Origin: Gracilaria vermiculophylla
Taxonomy: Eukaryota > Rhodophyta > Florideophyceae > Gracilariales > Gracilariaceae
DNA: 64,000 bases
Assembly (NCBI GenBank): GCA_019155205.2
Contig: JAHNZQ020000308.1
Coordinates: 1,213,264 to 1,277,263 of the forward strand
Direction of reading: 5' to 3'
How positions within the stretch are numbered: the first letter of the stretch is position 1; the number at the start of each line of letters is the position of its first letter. Of the stretch, positions 20,561-32,524 are shown in pieces. A program made the translations under genes and the position numbers. The notes beneath the pieces were generated by a model. It made no database searches. It saw nothing but the letters and a program-made list of their open reading frames with translations, and was not told the DNA's origin.

Positions 20561-20909
20561 TGATCAAGTGTAATATTAAACAGCTAAGTATCTTCGCTAT
20601 AGCCCCCGAGCCGCACACCGCACCGCCGCACTCGCAGCGCGCAACGTCGTAAACGCCTGGCGCGACGCGCGAAAATCTACGTTGCAGCCTGACGCCCCGA
20701 TGGGACGCCAGCGCGCCAAGACCGCCGCCGCCGCTTGTTGGCGCGCGCTCCAAAAAAGAGGCCCCTCCGCGCGCGCCAGCGCGCTGTGCCAGCGCGCTGT
20801 GCGCCACATACGCCACACCCCCCCCTGTGGCGGAAAACATACAACAGCACGACAAGCGGAGCCGCCCTCGCCACCCATTCGTCGTCGACAGCGCGCCGCC
20901 GCCGCATGC

Positions 20910-22565
20910 TCACCCGCGCGCGCTCTCGCCGCTCGGCCGCGCCCCGCGCGCCTCGCCGCCGCTGTCACTGCCGTCCACGTCGTCCACGCCGCCGTCGTCG
21001 TCGTCGCCGTTGGCCGACTTCTGCACCACGTGGAAGCCCTTGCCGTTCTGCGTGCACCCGGCAAAGAACGCACACAGCACGCCCAACACCTCCAGCAGCA
21101 GGCAGAACGGCATCGCCACCACCATGCCCACCGTCCACAGCGGCGTTTTCCACCACTTCATGCGGTGCTCCACCATGTTGCACACCAGCCCCACCATGTA
21201 CACATACGACGCCGACGACACAATTAAAATGGTCAGCAGCCGCACCGCTAGCGCTACCGGCAGCGAGTACACCCACAGTATCGCCATGTACCCCAGCTGC
21301 AGCGGCAGCATCACGGGCACAATCAACCACGAAAACGTGTTGTAACCGATAAGCAGCCGGTACTTGAGGTCCACGGGGCAATGCAACACCACCTTGCTCA
21401 GCCCGTAGTACCACCGCCTTCTCTGCTTCACAAAGTCCATCAAGCTCTGCGTCGACTGCTCCTCGAGGAAGCCGTCCACCCACCGCGTGCGGTACCCGCG
21501 CTTCATGGCCAACAGCACCCACCACGCGTCCTCCGTGATGCTGCCGGCCTCGCCGAGGTCAAAGCCCACGGCCGCCTCCATGTCCTGCCGGCACACGATG
21601 AACGCCCCGTGCAGCCCGAACATGGTGAACCCGATGCGGTGCTGCAAGTAGTAGTGCCCAAAATCGTCACCGGTGCGCCGCATGTCGGCCAGCGTCAGGA
21701 ACGGGTACTTCTCGAACGCGCGGTGGTACGTGATGCACCCCTGCCCGATGCGCTTCACGTCGCCGGAGCGCTCGCACTCGCCCACAAAGTGAGCAATGCC
21801 CTTTATGCCGCTCGACGTCGGCTGCGTCTCCTCGTCCAAGTGCACGATCCACGTGCTGGGCGGCAGCGAGGAGTGCTCGCACGCATAGTTCAGCGCGCGC
21901 GCCTTGAACTTGGTGCTGTTCGGCGTCTGGTACGACATGGGCACCCTGAGGTGCACCACGTCGGCGTCGGGCGGCGCCTCGAACACGTCCGCGTCCGTCA
22001 CGATCTCGATGAGGTACGGGAACATGGGGTTGCGGCTCATCTCGTACTGGCACCGACGGACGGTCTCCATCAGCACCTGGTTGTTGATGCCGCGTGACAC
22101 GATGCGGAACGCGACGTTGTGCGCCGTGGGCGGGATGTCATCAAACCGCGTGTTGTAGCGGAACCATAAGCAGCCGATGATGGCCATGAGCGTGGCAGGC
22201 AGCGTCACGAGCCAGATGAGGCCAAAGTACGGAGACGCGAACCACAGGCCAAGGTTGCTCTCGTCGACGCTGTCCGGTGGCCAGATGGCCTCCTGAAAGA
22301 AATACAAGCCGACCGCAGTGCCGCCGATCCATAGCACAGCAAACAGGCGGTGCAGCGTGATCGGGCCGAGGAAGGAGATGTCGCGAAAGTGCTCGGGGGT
22401 GTGCGACGGCGGGGGGAGGAAGAAGGGCGGACATGCAACGCCCTTCTCCACGTCCGCGTACAACGGAATGGGGTCCAGGTCGGAGTTAGCGGGCGAGGAG
22501 TTGTCGTTGTCGTTGGGGACGGCAGCCACCGGTGGAGGTTCCTGAACTATAGGGGGGGCAGTCAT
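20910..22565 (-). CDS. GT2 glycosyltransferase, egghead/BRE-3 type
   Basis: A 551-aa multi-pass membrane protein. Two N-terminal helices (about 72-92 and 112-135) precede a cytosolic GT2 domain with RIVSRGINN (154-162), a VTDAD strand, TKFKARALNYA (218-228), the donor/metal motif HLDEET (242-247), ITED (343-346) and QRRRW (381-385), the Q/RxxRW acceptor-site signature. About four C-terminal helices follow, then a Gly/Asp tail. The order and wording match the egghead/BRE-3 family, known as GDP-mannose:glucosylceramide beta-1,4-mannosyltransferases in animals. In an alga the acceptor could be a glycosphingolipid or another lipid/polysaccharide. ATG 22565 gives a clean start; the frame upstream to 22877 is Arg-rich. 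Confidence 0.8.
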   Translation of the reverse strand: MTAPPIVQEPPPVAAVPNDNDNSSPANSDLDPIPLYADVEKGVACPPFFLPPPSHTPEHFRDISFLGPITLHRLFAVLWIGGTAVGLYFFQEAIWPPDSVDESNLGLWFASPYFGLIWLVTLPATLMAIIGCLWFRYNTRFDDIPPTAHNVAFRIVSRGINNQVLMETVRRCQYEMSRNPMFPYLIEIVTDADVFEAPPDADVVHLRVPMSYQTPNSTKFKARALNYACEHSSLPPSTWIVHLDEETQPTSSGIKGIAHFVGECERSGDVKRIGQGCITYHRAFEKYPFLTLADMRRTGDDFGHYYLQHRIGFTMFGLHGAFIVCRQDMEAAVGFDLGEAGSITEDAWWVLLAMKRGYRTRWVDGFLEEQSTQSLMDFVKQRRRWYYGLSKVVLHCPVDLKYRLLIGYNTFSWLIVPVMLPLQLGYMAILWVYSLPVALAVRLLTILIVSSASYVYMVGLVCNMVEHRMKWWKTPLWTVGMVVAMPFCLLLEVLGVLCAFFAGCTQNGKGFHVVQKSANGDDDDGGVDDVDGSDSGGEARGARPSGESARG

Positions 22566-25511
22566 GTCTGCGGGAGAGCGTGGGAGGTTGAGACACGGGG
22601 GGGGAGGGGGTGGGGACGGCAGGACGGCGTGACGGCCGAAGGGCGGGGAGTCCGAGCCAGTACCGAGCGCAGCAATATCGGAGCTGCCGGTCGGAAGTCG
22701 TGGCAAGCGTCGTGGGAGACTTATGAGAACGGTAAGCGGCCGAAAACGCGAGGGCACGCAACTTGGCGGCACGCCACGAGCGCTCTGACAGTGGGGCGAC
22801 GGGCAGTGCGGGAATGACGCCACGCCACGAGGTGCGCGCCGCGCGCGCGCGCGGCACGCGCGGCAACGGCCACACATGTGCGAGCCTTCCTAGTCGGCAT
22901 CCTACGGTTAACACTGTCAGCCGGCGTTGGACGGTGCGTTCGCAAATGAATTAAAAAAATAATAATATAGTTTTTCTGCGCTCGTTCCTCTTCTCAATGG
23001 GCCACTACGCGGAGTGTTCCAAACAAATTCATGCTACAGAAAGCTATTCCTTATTCCCTGATACGAATGAAATCCGCTCAATGAGCTGATCAGATGGGAG
23101 AGTCAAACTCCAGATTAACTCCACCGACCATGACAGCCTCCTGATCTACCAAGGACAAACATCCTTCGTACTCAGGGCTCGGGGGGTTCAATTTGGCCTC
23201 TGACTTTTGTACTGCATTGCTATGCAAAAACATAAAACCACCCTTTTGAAGTTCAACAAAAGATGCCTATTCTTTCTTGATTACATTGATACTTCAGAGG
23301 GCAATAGAAAAGCTCAAGAACGTTTCATATTAAAAGAGTTCATGCACATCGCAACAAAACCTTTTACAAAAAGAATTAAAATACAAGCTGTGCAAAATCA
23401 TAAGCTCAACTACTTTTACAACACTTGCTTATGAATCCACCGATAAACAAAAACTTAGCGCATAACTTTTGGATTTTCTTTCATGAAAAACAACTGAACG
23501 AATACAGCCCTTTTGCTACGCGTAAATTGCACTGGCCTGCAAGCAAAAAGCAGCACGAAGACAATCACGTCTTCCTACGCAAGGGTAGACCAGCAACAAG
23601 CTTTCGCAGAACCGCAGTACGACGATGCTATTGAGTACGGCTGAGACCGTTTCTTTCGCTCTTGGCGAGAAAATCTTAAACATAGTTTAATCATCAAATG
23701 GGTGTGCAGAACGTGGCGCTTTTCTCCAATGAGAGAGAAAGAGAAAAGCGCGGATCTTGGGTCTCGCAAAATCCGCAAAAATGGTGGCAAAGCAACAGTA
23801 GCTACAGTAGCTGGAGTTGAAAGCCATGAAGGTATTCAAACGTCGAAGATAGTACGAGCCCTTTAACAAAGGTTAACACAGCCAAACTGGTTACAATATT
23901 CTCAAGTACGGATGCTTCCGTCTAGCAAAGCGTATGAGCTCTCGCGAATTACATATAATTCTTTGGCGGGGAGGGAGCTCATACTGTCTTTAACAAAGGG
24001 CGCAGAGCTAGTACCTATATAGAAACAATTATTTGATGCGCCAGCGATGACACCGACAGCTTTATAAATAAACAAAAGAAAAACCTGAAAACCACGTTTG
24101 AGGTCCGCTTTGTATTATGCATTCTATCCACTAACCAGCCTACGGCATCAGACACTAGTGCAGCGCTGGCATAGACCGTGAAGGGCCGCTGCACTTACAC
24201 CAGAGTTGCACCAGGAATAAAGAAAAAACGCAAGTTTATGCAACCCTTACTTTGCTGGGCATGCACGACAAGGAATTTTGCGAACTGTGCACAATATTTA
24301 CACTTTTTTTCACTGAAGGCGATATTGGATAGCTTTTTTAAGCACGGCATCATCGTGTCCATCAAGGCTTCTGTGTACACGGATACTCCGTGTTGTTGTT
24401 GAATGTACAGCAGTAGCGTACAAAAAGTTTTTATCCACTCTGACTCGAAATTCTAATCCCTGTATCTTGGCCCACTGTTGTCGAAACAACTGAGCAAATC
24501 CGGTGATTTGAATATGCAAACCGTACACAATACTTGAACAATTGACCAAGTCAATGTTGCACGCGGGGGTTGGAAAAATCTATTTAAGAGTGGCTATTCC
24601 TCCTAGTTATCTTAACGAGCGAGACGGCCCTGGACCTTCATATGCGTTTCTGGCAAGGATCACTCAACTTTTTTACCGAGTTAGAGTAATGTTATTTTGC
24701 TGGCTGATTCAACACATCTGTATTATTTGGGGAAACCCACCTTTTTTGTATGGCTTGCTGTGTTCGCAGAGACGTTATCGTGCGTAAATTTTTAGTTTAA
24801 GCCATAGCGTTTCTTTACAACTGGCAAATCAAATTCTTCGAGCAGGCTGTAATATTTTATAGTTTTGTAACAGCATATAACTGCCAGATTTGTTGTTCTC
24901 TGAATAAACAAAGGGTGCTAGAGTATAATAATCATCATCATCATCATCATTGGACAAAAATTTCAGAGTCTTTTTAATCATGTCAAAACTATTGCCAACC
25001 ACCTGGTTCATTTTCTCCTCATTAAAAACATCTGTGAACCACTCTGCCAGCATTATAAAAGTCAGTCGAACCTTCGCGACGCACACCACTGCATGTAGTT
25101 GTGGTGGTGTGCGTCGCGCCGCGAGCAGACACGTACACCTGATCCACGTGTACAGTACGAACACGTCGCTACGTGCGCGGGGTGAGAAGTTGGGGCTCGG
25201 CGGCGCCGGGAGCCGAAGGTCCGCGGGGCGGAGTTCGCAACGGCGCGCACGCGCTGGCGCTGCTCGCTAACGTCGTCTGTAAGCAAGCCATATCCACGTG
25301 CACACGTACGGGCAGCCCCGTGTCCAGCCGTCAGCCGAGCGAGCCGTGCCTGCGGTGGCCGCCCGTAGCCGTCCCGCACGACGCGCCCCACCCTTGACCG
25401 CGTGCAGCGGCGCTCCGCGCCGGAAAGTGCGCGCCGAGAGCGCCCAAGTAGTGTGCACAGCAATTTACACGACGGCCGCCTGCGCGCTTGCACGTTCGCA
25501 ATGCATCGCAC
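22566..25511. other. AT-rich intergenic region without a confident gene
   Basis: About 2.9 kb. The first 350 bp are the GC-rich leader or promoter of the GT2 gene; from about 22950 the DNA is AT-rich with short frames only. An (ATC)n microsatellite lies at about 24930-24950 and a perfect hairpin at 25075-25118. From about 25060 the GC content rises again near the 3' end of the Sel1 gene. Confidence 0.45.
25075..25118. repeat. Perfect 15-bp inverted repeat (hairpin)
   Basis: The arm CGCGACGCACACCAC (25075-25089) pairs exactly with 25104-25118, with a 14-nt loop between. It lies about 390 bp beyond the stop of the minus-strand Sel1-repeat gene, too far for an ordinary 3' UTR hairpin but possible. 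Confidence 0.85.
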
Positions 25512-27302
25512 TCAGCAAGCCGCGCCCGCATCCCCCCCTCCACGCAGGCCGTCCGCGCTGAGTTGTGGCCGCACCGCATCTGGCAGCAACCGCCACAGTC
25601 TGTTTAGTTCCTCTCCGTCGCTCACGTCCTCTTTCAGCTCTTCCCAGAGCGCTCGGCCTCTCCGCTTCTGGCAATCCTCAAACAGCGCACCGACCAGCAT
25701 CACCCGCGCGCCCATGTGTCCCTCATCAGCGCGTTCAAGAATTCCCATCGCTCTTCTTCTGTCCTGTTCCACGCCCGCTAGCCCCCTCAGCAGCACGTCA
25801 GCCAAGTTCACCGCCGCCAACTCCCTCAGTCTCGACTTCATCAGCATCTCAAAGATATGCATCGCTTCCGAGCGTGCGTCCGAACCCCTGTCTTCCAGCT
25901 CGAGAAGTAGAACCGCCAGGTTCAGTTTCGCTATTTGATCCATGTATTCGAACCTCTTCGTCTCGTTTGGCAACACGCTTGCGTCTCTGTGAAAAAGCAA
26001 ACCCAGTTTGCTTCGTCTCAAGAACAGCGGCATCCAGATCAGATGTCCCTCAACAGCGTTGCTCACCTCGCGGAGAAGCACTTCCGCTCGTTGTATCGAT
26101 TCCACGTTGTCTTCTTCACTCAACAGCACGCCCGCGATCAGTTTCTCGGGATTGATTCTAGGTTCTAAACACAGCTTCTTTGCTTGTTCCCGATCCGCCT
26201 GGATGGGGCCAGCCCCACTCCGATACATTGCCGCTAGCAGGTACGGTTTATCATCGTCCAAACCCTGACACAGCTCAAAAGCTCGTTGGGGATCTGCCGG
26301 CACGCCAGCGCTACCGTTCCACAATATGGACAACAGGATTATGCTCGGAAGCTTTCCAAACGACAAAAATCTGTTGCATACCTGCACCGCCCCGGCATTG
26401 TTGATCGCAAGTCCCACCCGTCCGTAAACCAGCGCATCAATCCAGCGCAAGAGCGCTTTCGCAGAACGCACCTCACGTATGGCTCGTTCGTACAATGAAA
26501 AAGCGCGTTCAAAGTCTCTCAGTTCTTCCCACTGCTCGTAAATTTCGGCCAACTGCAGCAACACCGCCTCGTTTTTCATGTGGCATACCTCCTCTAGAAC
26601 GCGCGCCGCAGTTCTGCAGTCAGGTTCAATTCCAGAATCTGTTTGGCACAGCACGGTGGCGTAATTTGTCCTAGCCACGATGTTGCCTCCGCGGATAGCA
26701 CGCTTGAACCATTTGATTGCCCTGGGATATGACTTCTCCAAACGAGGCGTGCCATTGGTGTAAAGAGCCCCCAGGTTGTTCATGTGCACAGGGTTGTTTG
26801 ATATGCTTATGGCACGCCTGTAAAGCAGTAATCCTGTTTGCTTATCGCCAGTGACGCAAGTTTCTTTCAAAAGTATGTGCGCCAGGGTAGCCATGCATTC
26901 CACATCCTCCCCGAGCCGTAGAGCTCGACGAAGCAGCTGCGCCGCACCCGCGGGATCCTTTGGTCCACATTTGTCGGAGTACAAAGTGCTCGCCAGGTGA
27001 AACAGCACTCGTTTTCTCTCTCTGACTCGCAAAGCTTGCTCGAGGAGCGGAATGACGCATCGGCGCTGCAACTTGTTGCCATAGTCGCGATAGTAGAGAG
27101 CCAGGTGGTACATGGCTCTTTGGTTGCGGCCTTGCTTTATGGCGCGCTCAAGAAGTTGAAGTGCGCGGGGCGAATCTTTCGGAACGCGGTTGTCGTAGAG
27201 GAGAAGGTCGGATAGCTTCACCATGGCCTCGAAGTCGTTGTACGCGGAGATGCGGGACTCGTAGCGTACCATTGCATCAGCTGAAGGGTTTGCAGATTCC
27301 AT
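25512..27302 (-). CDS. Sel1-like/TPR-repeat protein
   Basis: A 596-aa, almost wholly alpha-helical protein built of Sel1-type repeats of about 36 residues. Clear examples are DSPRALQLLERAIKQGRNQRAMYHLA, DPAGAAQLLRRALRLG, TGLLLYRRAIS...MNNLGALYTNG and YPRAIKWFKRAIRGGNIVARTNYA. No signal peptide, membrane helix or catalytic domain is seen, so it is probably a cytosolic scaffold. ATG 27302 is well placed with no rival. The first dozen repeats are regular; the C-terminal third (after about 400) is more divergent but still helical. Partner and pathway are unknown. Confidence 0.75.
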   Translation of the reverse strand: MESANPSADAMVRYESRISAYNDFEAMVKLSDLLLYDNRVPKDSPRALQLLERAIKQGRNQRAMYHLALYYRDYGNKLQRRCVIPLLEQALRVRERKRVLFHLASTLYSDKCGPKDPAGAAQLLRRALRLGEDVECMATLAHILLKETCVTGDKQTGLLLYRRAISISNNPVHMNNLGALYTNGTPRLEKSYPRAIKWFKRAIRGGNIVARTNYATVLCQTDSGIEPDCRTAARVLEEVCHMKNEAVLLQLAEIYEQWEELRDFERAFSLYERAIREVRSAKALLRWIDALVYGRVGLAINNAGAVQVCNRFLSFGKLPSIILLSILWNGSAGVPADPQRAFELCQGLDDDKPYLLAAMYRSGAGPIQADREQAKKLCLEPRINPEKLIAGVLLSEEDNVESIQRAEVLLREVSNAVEGHLIWMPLFLRRSKLGLLFHRDASVLPNETKRFEYMDQIAKLNLAVLLLELEDRGSDARSEAMHIFEMLMKSRLRELAAVNLADVLLRGLAGVEQDRRRAMGILERADEGHMGARVMLVGALFEDCQKRRGRALWEELKEDVSDGEELNRLWRLLPDAVRPQLSADGLRGGGDAGAAC

Positions 27303-30300
27303 TGTGGGGAGGGAGAAGTTGGCAAATGGGGTGGGGGAAACACGGCGAAGGAGAATGTAGATGGGAGTGCTAGCGTTGTAAGATATGAAGGTACAGCGCG
27401 TCGTGAAGTCAGCTTTTGGTTAATAATATTTTTAGCGAGGTGCAGGGTTTCAACGTTGTTCGACGGTACGCGTCCCATGCAGACCGGCGATTTGTAGTCA
27501 GTAATGAAACTGGACGTCACAGCGTATTTGGCAATGTTCGTGTAAATAATAAAGAGGATTTACCAACCTCAACACACGTGAACTCCGTCGCTCTGCACAG
27601 CAAGGCCCGTCAGCGAGTTGCGCAACTTCGATGCCTCAAGTATTGCGAGATGTGCGCGGCCAATGTGCCGTGCTGCGTGCTCAACACTTGAGCCAAAGCG
27701 ACGCCGATGGAGTGCGGTACATTTTGCCGTTTCCAAATCTTTCGATAGACATCCAACTCCGACGGCAGAGGTCTGTTCCAAGCCCCAAACAGCAAGCTCT
27801 GCCGAGACTGCCTTTTTTCGGAGCAGCTTCCCCAATGTCACTTACTACGCCAGCCCCGGTTCTTGCGCTTTTCCGGTAGGCGTTTCGACGCTGCGAGCTG
27901 AACATTGTTTACCGCCGTAGACACTGCCGTCATGGGGTGGATGCGTTGCGCTTTCACACCATGATGGCACCCATTTGTTATCAGCAGCGAGAGCGCACGT
28001 GACTCGGATGGAGTCACATGAACAACATCCAACTGCCCTGTCGCGTATGGACTTAGCATGCGCCAAACGACACTCAGAAACGCACCACCCTGCCCATCGG
28101 AGTCCCATTCCGCATTGTCGACTTTGGAAAGGACACCAAGAGAGCAGAAACCTTATCACTCGCATCACGTGAGCTGCAATCTGCATCAATAACGTGTCTA
28201 CCACTTATACACCGTAAAAATCAAGCAACCTCTGAAGCTGGGCGTGAGCACCGATCGTACTTTCTGTGGCTCATGGTAAAGCATGAGAACGAACCGCTGT
28301 TTCGGCTATCGAGTGCAAAAAGTACAGATATCCGCCACACACCAAGTTTTGCTTCTCAGGTATGGCGAATCTAACTGTCGCCCATTCCCAATGACAAGTA
28401 AACCAAAGTCGTCACTGTCGCAGAACATTCGCCACGGCAGCGAGTCGGTTGAAACGGGACACACGTCCACCCGGCCTTGTGGGGAGCGTGCACCGCACAG
28501 AGGCAGTACGACGGCTCCACATTACCTCTTCCATCTCGAGAGCTTCGCGTCGGCGCGCGCGATCGGCAGAAGAGTTGGGTTCGAGTTTGCGAACAATATC
28601 CTTTTAGTAGCCGTTATGGGGAGTCCTACTGTACACCGTTCAGACCAAAACCGCCGCAGCAATGAATCTTGCAAAGCAGAGAACGTTCGCAAAACATGTT
28701 TCGCTCAGCACGCTTCTCGTTTACCAACGACGAGCCGTATTTGAGACCCACTTCCATGCCGGACCGTGATGGGAGAGAGGACGCGCCTTTCGAGTACGCC
28801 TGTAGCACGATCGGTATAATATTGAAGCTGGGAATCAGCCACGTGGAAGAGGTGACGACCGACATGTACATGTACCTTCGGTATCTACCATTGCCATTCC
28901 GTGCTTCATTCGTGTTAATGTCTCCCGCGTTGCACTGCTCTTCAACTGTTTCCCAAACAAGGCCAAAAAAGGCGGCGCAAACATTCATCCTGCTAGTTGC
29001 AAGTGCTTTACGAAGCGCTCGGTTCGTGGGGACAATTGTCGCTACATGCCAGACGTCGATGATTAGTCATCTTCACTCTTACATCACTCTGTCGTGTTTT
29101 CGTTCCAAAGCTCCTCTGCTTTGTTAAAAGGCGCAGAAGGCCCCAAATCACTCGACTATTCGACAGCCTTTTGTTTTCGTCAACTGTTGTGTTTTTGTCT
29201 CTGCTGTCCTTGCGTCGTCGCATGAAAGGCCATGCTTGCCATTTTTCCTCGTCACAGGTGGGCAGTTGAGGGGCTCACCTCGTCGAGAGGCTCTTTCTGC
29301 AAGACATTTTGCCGCCCAAGACGCTTGGCGGCATTTTCCGGACTGTCCTCACTTGACTGTTCCCCACGCCTTTGTGGACGCCAAGCAACCTGAACTGTCC
29401 TTCACTGCAACAGCTACAATCGGTGCTCGTCCAGGCTTTCTCCGGAAACCAAACTCCCCCTAAACCCGTAGGTCAACGACAGATTGGAAGTGATTGCAAA
29501 TTGTCGTTCGACTACGTACAATGGAGTAATCTTTCTTTCGCCTGCGGATGGCAAAAATCACACACCTCTGTCGCGCGTTGCAGCTAAGTCGACTTCGGTT
29601 TCTCGGAGAATCTTTGCAGTGCGGAAGAAGTGTTTTCATCATTTAATGTCAAAGCGCTGCGTCGTCGCGTCGGTAGGTTCCGGCAGTCATCAAAGGAGGT
29701 CTCTCCTGGGGTCCGGAGTTTGACTCGTATCACACCGTGTCGTCACACCGCATGACGTCGACAATGGACGCCTCACCCTCCTGGTTCAAACGTAAATTGT
29801 CAAAATGTGCTTGTTTGGAACTGTCCTTGATCTATCGGGTAATGGAAACCACACGCCGCAAGCCGTCACGAAACGGCACTTCTTACATTTCAACACCCTC
29901 GTTCAGTGTTGTCGATTCTGCGTATTGGAAGTATCCATCCCGAGCCATGATGCTCACACCACACATCGAACCTGCTGAGCACAAACCAGTGGCTTGGTAA
30001 GAAAGCTTCAACCCGTCGAATCCTCCCCGGCAGAGGAAAGCGTATTGAAACCGTTGAGAACTGCGCGCGATGCCACGACGCTCAATTGCTACAATGGAAT
30101 CGAATGTGTGCGGGTGTCTCTGCGCTACGCATCTTCTCCAAAACGTTCTCCTATTCTTCCTTATTGTTGAAGGTGACCAACCAATTGTTTCCTCCCTCTC
30201 CAGGCGACGTGATTGATTTCAGGCGAACAATCAGCAATCTGGGTTTGGTGTAATCATGGATAATGGATGAAATTATGTACCTTATGACTAGGAAGACTAC

Positions 30301-30386
30301 AAAACGACGATCCTGCGCTTGGGCTACAACCTGGTAATCATGGTTCTGAAACTCGGATGCAAACGAAAGGCAACTACTTTGACACA
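27303..30386. other. Intergenic, probably decayed transposon DNA
   Basis: About 3 kb with only short, broken frames. Two stretches, about 28355-28390 and 28610-28650, both encode a RYGES(N/Y)C.PF peptide, suggesting an old internal duplication. The LINE reverse-transcriptase remnant begins at its right edge, so part of this DNA may be the rest of that element. Confidence 0.4.
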
Positions 30387-30770
30387 GCTCAGTTCGGTTT
30401 AAGACGCGGGGCGAGGGACTCGCTCAGGGATGATTGCATCATTATCAAGCATGTATTTGAGAAAGGCTTTCGAGAGTATGTGTACCCGTAGACGAAAATT
30501 GGGAGTGGAACACGACTTGTCTATAGCGTGAGGAGAGCAATGAATTCAGAGCTAGATGATAACGTGTGCGCAAAGTATGTTTTGCACACTTGTGGAATTC
30601 GCAGGGTGACAAGCATTCATGATTAGATGTATGACGTGCAGAATGATAAAAATGCTGCTCGAAGTGCATCACGATAGTCGGGAGCGCACAAGGGCATTGT
30701 GAGCTGGACGCGGCAGGACAGGCGTGTGGTTGGTGCAAGACAAAGGGGCTGCTCTGCTGTCGATGGACTT
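30387..30770 (+). pseudogene. Decayed non-LTR (LINE-type) reverse transcriptase fragment
   Basis: The forward frame at 30387-30491 reads AQFGLRRGARDSL then CIIIKHVFEKGFREYVYP and a stop. This is the QxGFRxG block and following helix of LINE reverse transcriptases. Continuing in shifted frames come KYVLHTCGIRRVTSIHD (about 30570-30620), MYDVQNDKNAARSA (about 30628-30670) and VVGARQRGC (about 30725-30755), matching the expected order up to the GVRQGC block. Stops and frameshifts interrupt it throughout. The catalytic FxDD block was not found. Confidence 0.5.
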
Positions 30771-32220
30771 GGTTGAGTTGGGACGGTTTGACCGCGTGCA
30801 GAAGGTGCGCAGGGGAGAACGGGACGCTCGGAAGCGAGGGGGACCAGGCGCGCGCTTGAAGGGTAGCAGAGAACGGACTGCGTGTGTTTCTCGTGGCGGA
30901 GGTAGGAATTTTGTGTTTCGATGCGGTCGTGATGGTGTGATGTGTGCAATGGTGATGAGCAGCGCCGTACATTGAATGGGTGCGATTCGAGAGTGGGGGC
31001 GTCGTCGATGATTGGAAGGTGACACAGCAGAACAGGCGGTTCTCACTGACTGTGACTGATTCACGTGCAGTGGGGTGCCATGACAATGATGGAAGTGACA
31101 ATGCGGAGAAAGCGATGCGGAAGATGGGCCACTCATGCGACACGAAGGTCGAGACAGCGGGCAAAGTAAGCGGTCGATGAGATGAACAATAGAGCGGCGA
31201 TTTTGTCAAGCACGCAAGCACTTGAGATTCGACGCGGACTGGGCGCGAACTTGGGCAACAAGCGGGACGGGGGCGGGTGCGACGGCGGTGGCGGAAGGCA
31301 TCGCGATGATGTGGACGGTGTGCGAGAGGCTCAACGCGGAATGGGCGGCACAAGGCGTGGGCGCAGCCGAAGATGGTTCGGCGGACGGGTCGTGCCGCGG
31401 CACGCGAGGGGGTCGGAACAAGTGGGGCGTACTGACAAGGAGATGCGCTGCCACGTTCGCATCGCCCCCCCTCGCAGCGATGCGCGCGAGCAAAGACCAC
31501 GCGCCTCCCAAGAGCGGTCTCGCGGCGGCGGCGGCGGCGGCGGCGGCGGAGGCGGAGGCGGAGGCGGAGGCGGAGGCGGAGGCGGAGGCGGAGGCGGCGG
31601 AGATGGCGTCGGTGGGCGGCGGATGCGGCGGATGCGACGGAGGGGGCGGTGGCGGCGGTGGCGGCGGTGGCGGTGAATGTGACGGTGGTGGCGGATGTGC
31701 CGGTGGCGGTGGAGAGTGCGGCGGTCGACCGGGCGCGCCGCGCCGCGCGGCACCCACGCAAGCCAACGACAGGCGCGCGGCGAGGCGAGCGGCGCGGCGC
31801 GCGGCGCGCTGCGAACCGCGCGCCCAATGAAATCGCTCGCGCGCGCGCGGGTGCAGCGCGCCACGTGGCGCGCATGCCATCTGCAGCGGCGGGCGGCGGG
31901 CGGCGGGCGGCGGGCGGCGGGCGCGCGCTCGGGCGCTCGGGCGCTCGGGGCGGCGCGCGCGGCGCGTCTGGACGCGCGCTTCCTCTCTTCGCCGCCGCGC
32001 GCTCGCGCGTGCCCCCCCCGCGCGCGCCCCGAAACCGTTCCCCGTCGCGCGCTCGTGGGCGTGCACGCGCTCCGCCACCTGCGAGCGCTTGTGCGCCGCC
32101 GCCGCTTTTCCGCCCTTTTTGCGCAATCCACTCGCGCGCCACCCGCAGCATCCCACCGAGCTGCGCAATCTGCAGCCGTATCGTTTGCGCCCGCCCGACA
32201 CCGATGCGCTGCGCCGCCGC
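30771..32220. other. GC-rich region upstream of the CAP gene
   Basis: Composition becomes extremely GC-rich from about 31200. Long frames on both strands are products of GGC/GGCGGA repeats and Arg/Ala-rich DNA; none has a motif, and I call no gene. Confidence 0.4.
31513..31700 (+). repeat. GGC / GGAGGC / GGTGGC minisatellite
   Basis: About 8 GGC triplets, then about 8 GGAGGC hexamers, then GGCGGTGGC-like repeats. The G-rich strand is plus. It lies about 500-700 bp upstream of the TATA box of the CAP gene. Confidence 0.85.
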
Positions 32221-32228
32221 TATAAAAG
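32221..32228 (+). promoter_or_regulatory. TATA box of the CAP gene
   Basis: TATAAAAG in a GC-rich setting, about 300 bp upstream of the in-frame ATG, followed by a C-rich leader. Similar TATAAAA boxes precede the genes at 33873 and 38535. Confidence 0.6.
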
Positions 32229-32524
32229 CACCGTGAGCCGGCTTCCCCCACCCCCCCCACCTCACCCTCCCCGCTGCCTCGCGACGCCGCCCCGCTTCCT
32301 CCGTGCATCGCCGTCCTCGTCGAGGCCGGCCTCCGCCCCCCCGCGCCGCCACTCGCCCGCCCGTCTCTCCCCGCTGTCCGCGCGCCCGCGCCCGTCCGCG
32401 CTCGCAACGCGCCTTTCGTCGCAGCCCAACCACCACGGCGCAACGACCGCCGCCGAGACGGCCTGCTCCGAAGGGAGGCTGTGCCTGCAGGCGCGACCGC
32501 TACACCAAGGATGCCAGTTCCGTC

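Noticed and set aside
32511..32524. First ATG after the CAP-gene TATA box as the start codon
   Set aside because: It is out of frame with the CAP domain; the next ATG (32525) is in frame.
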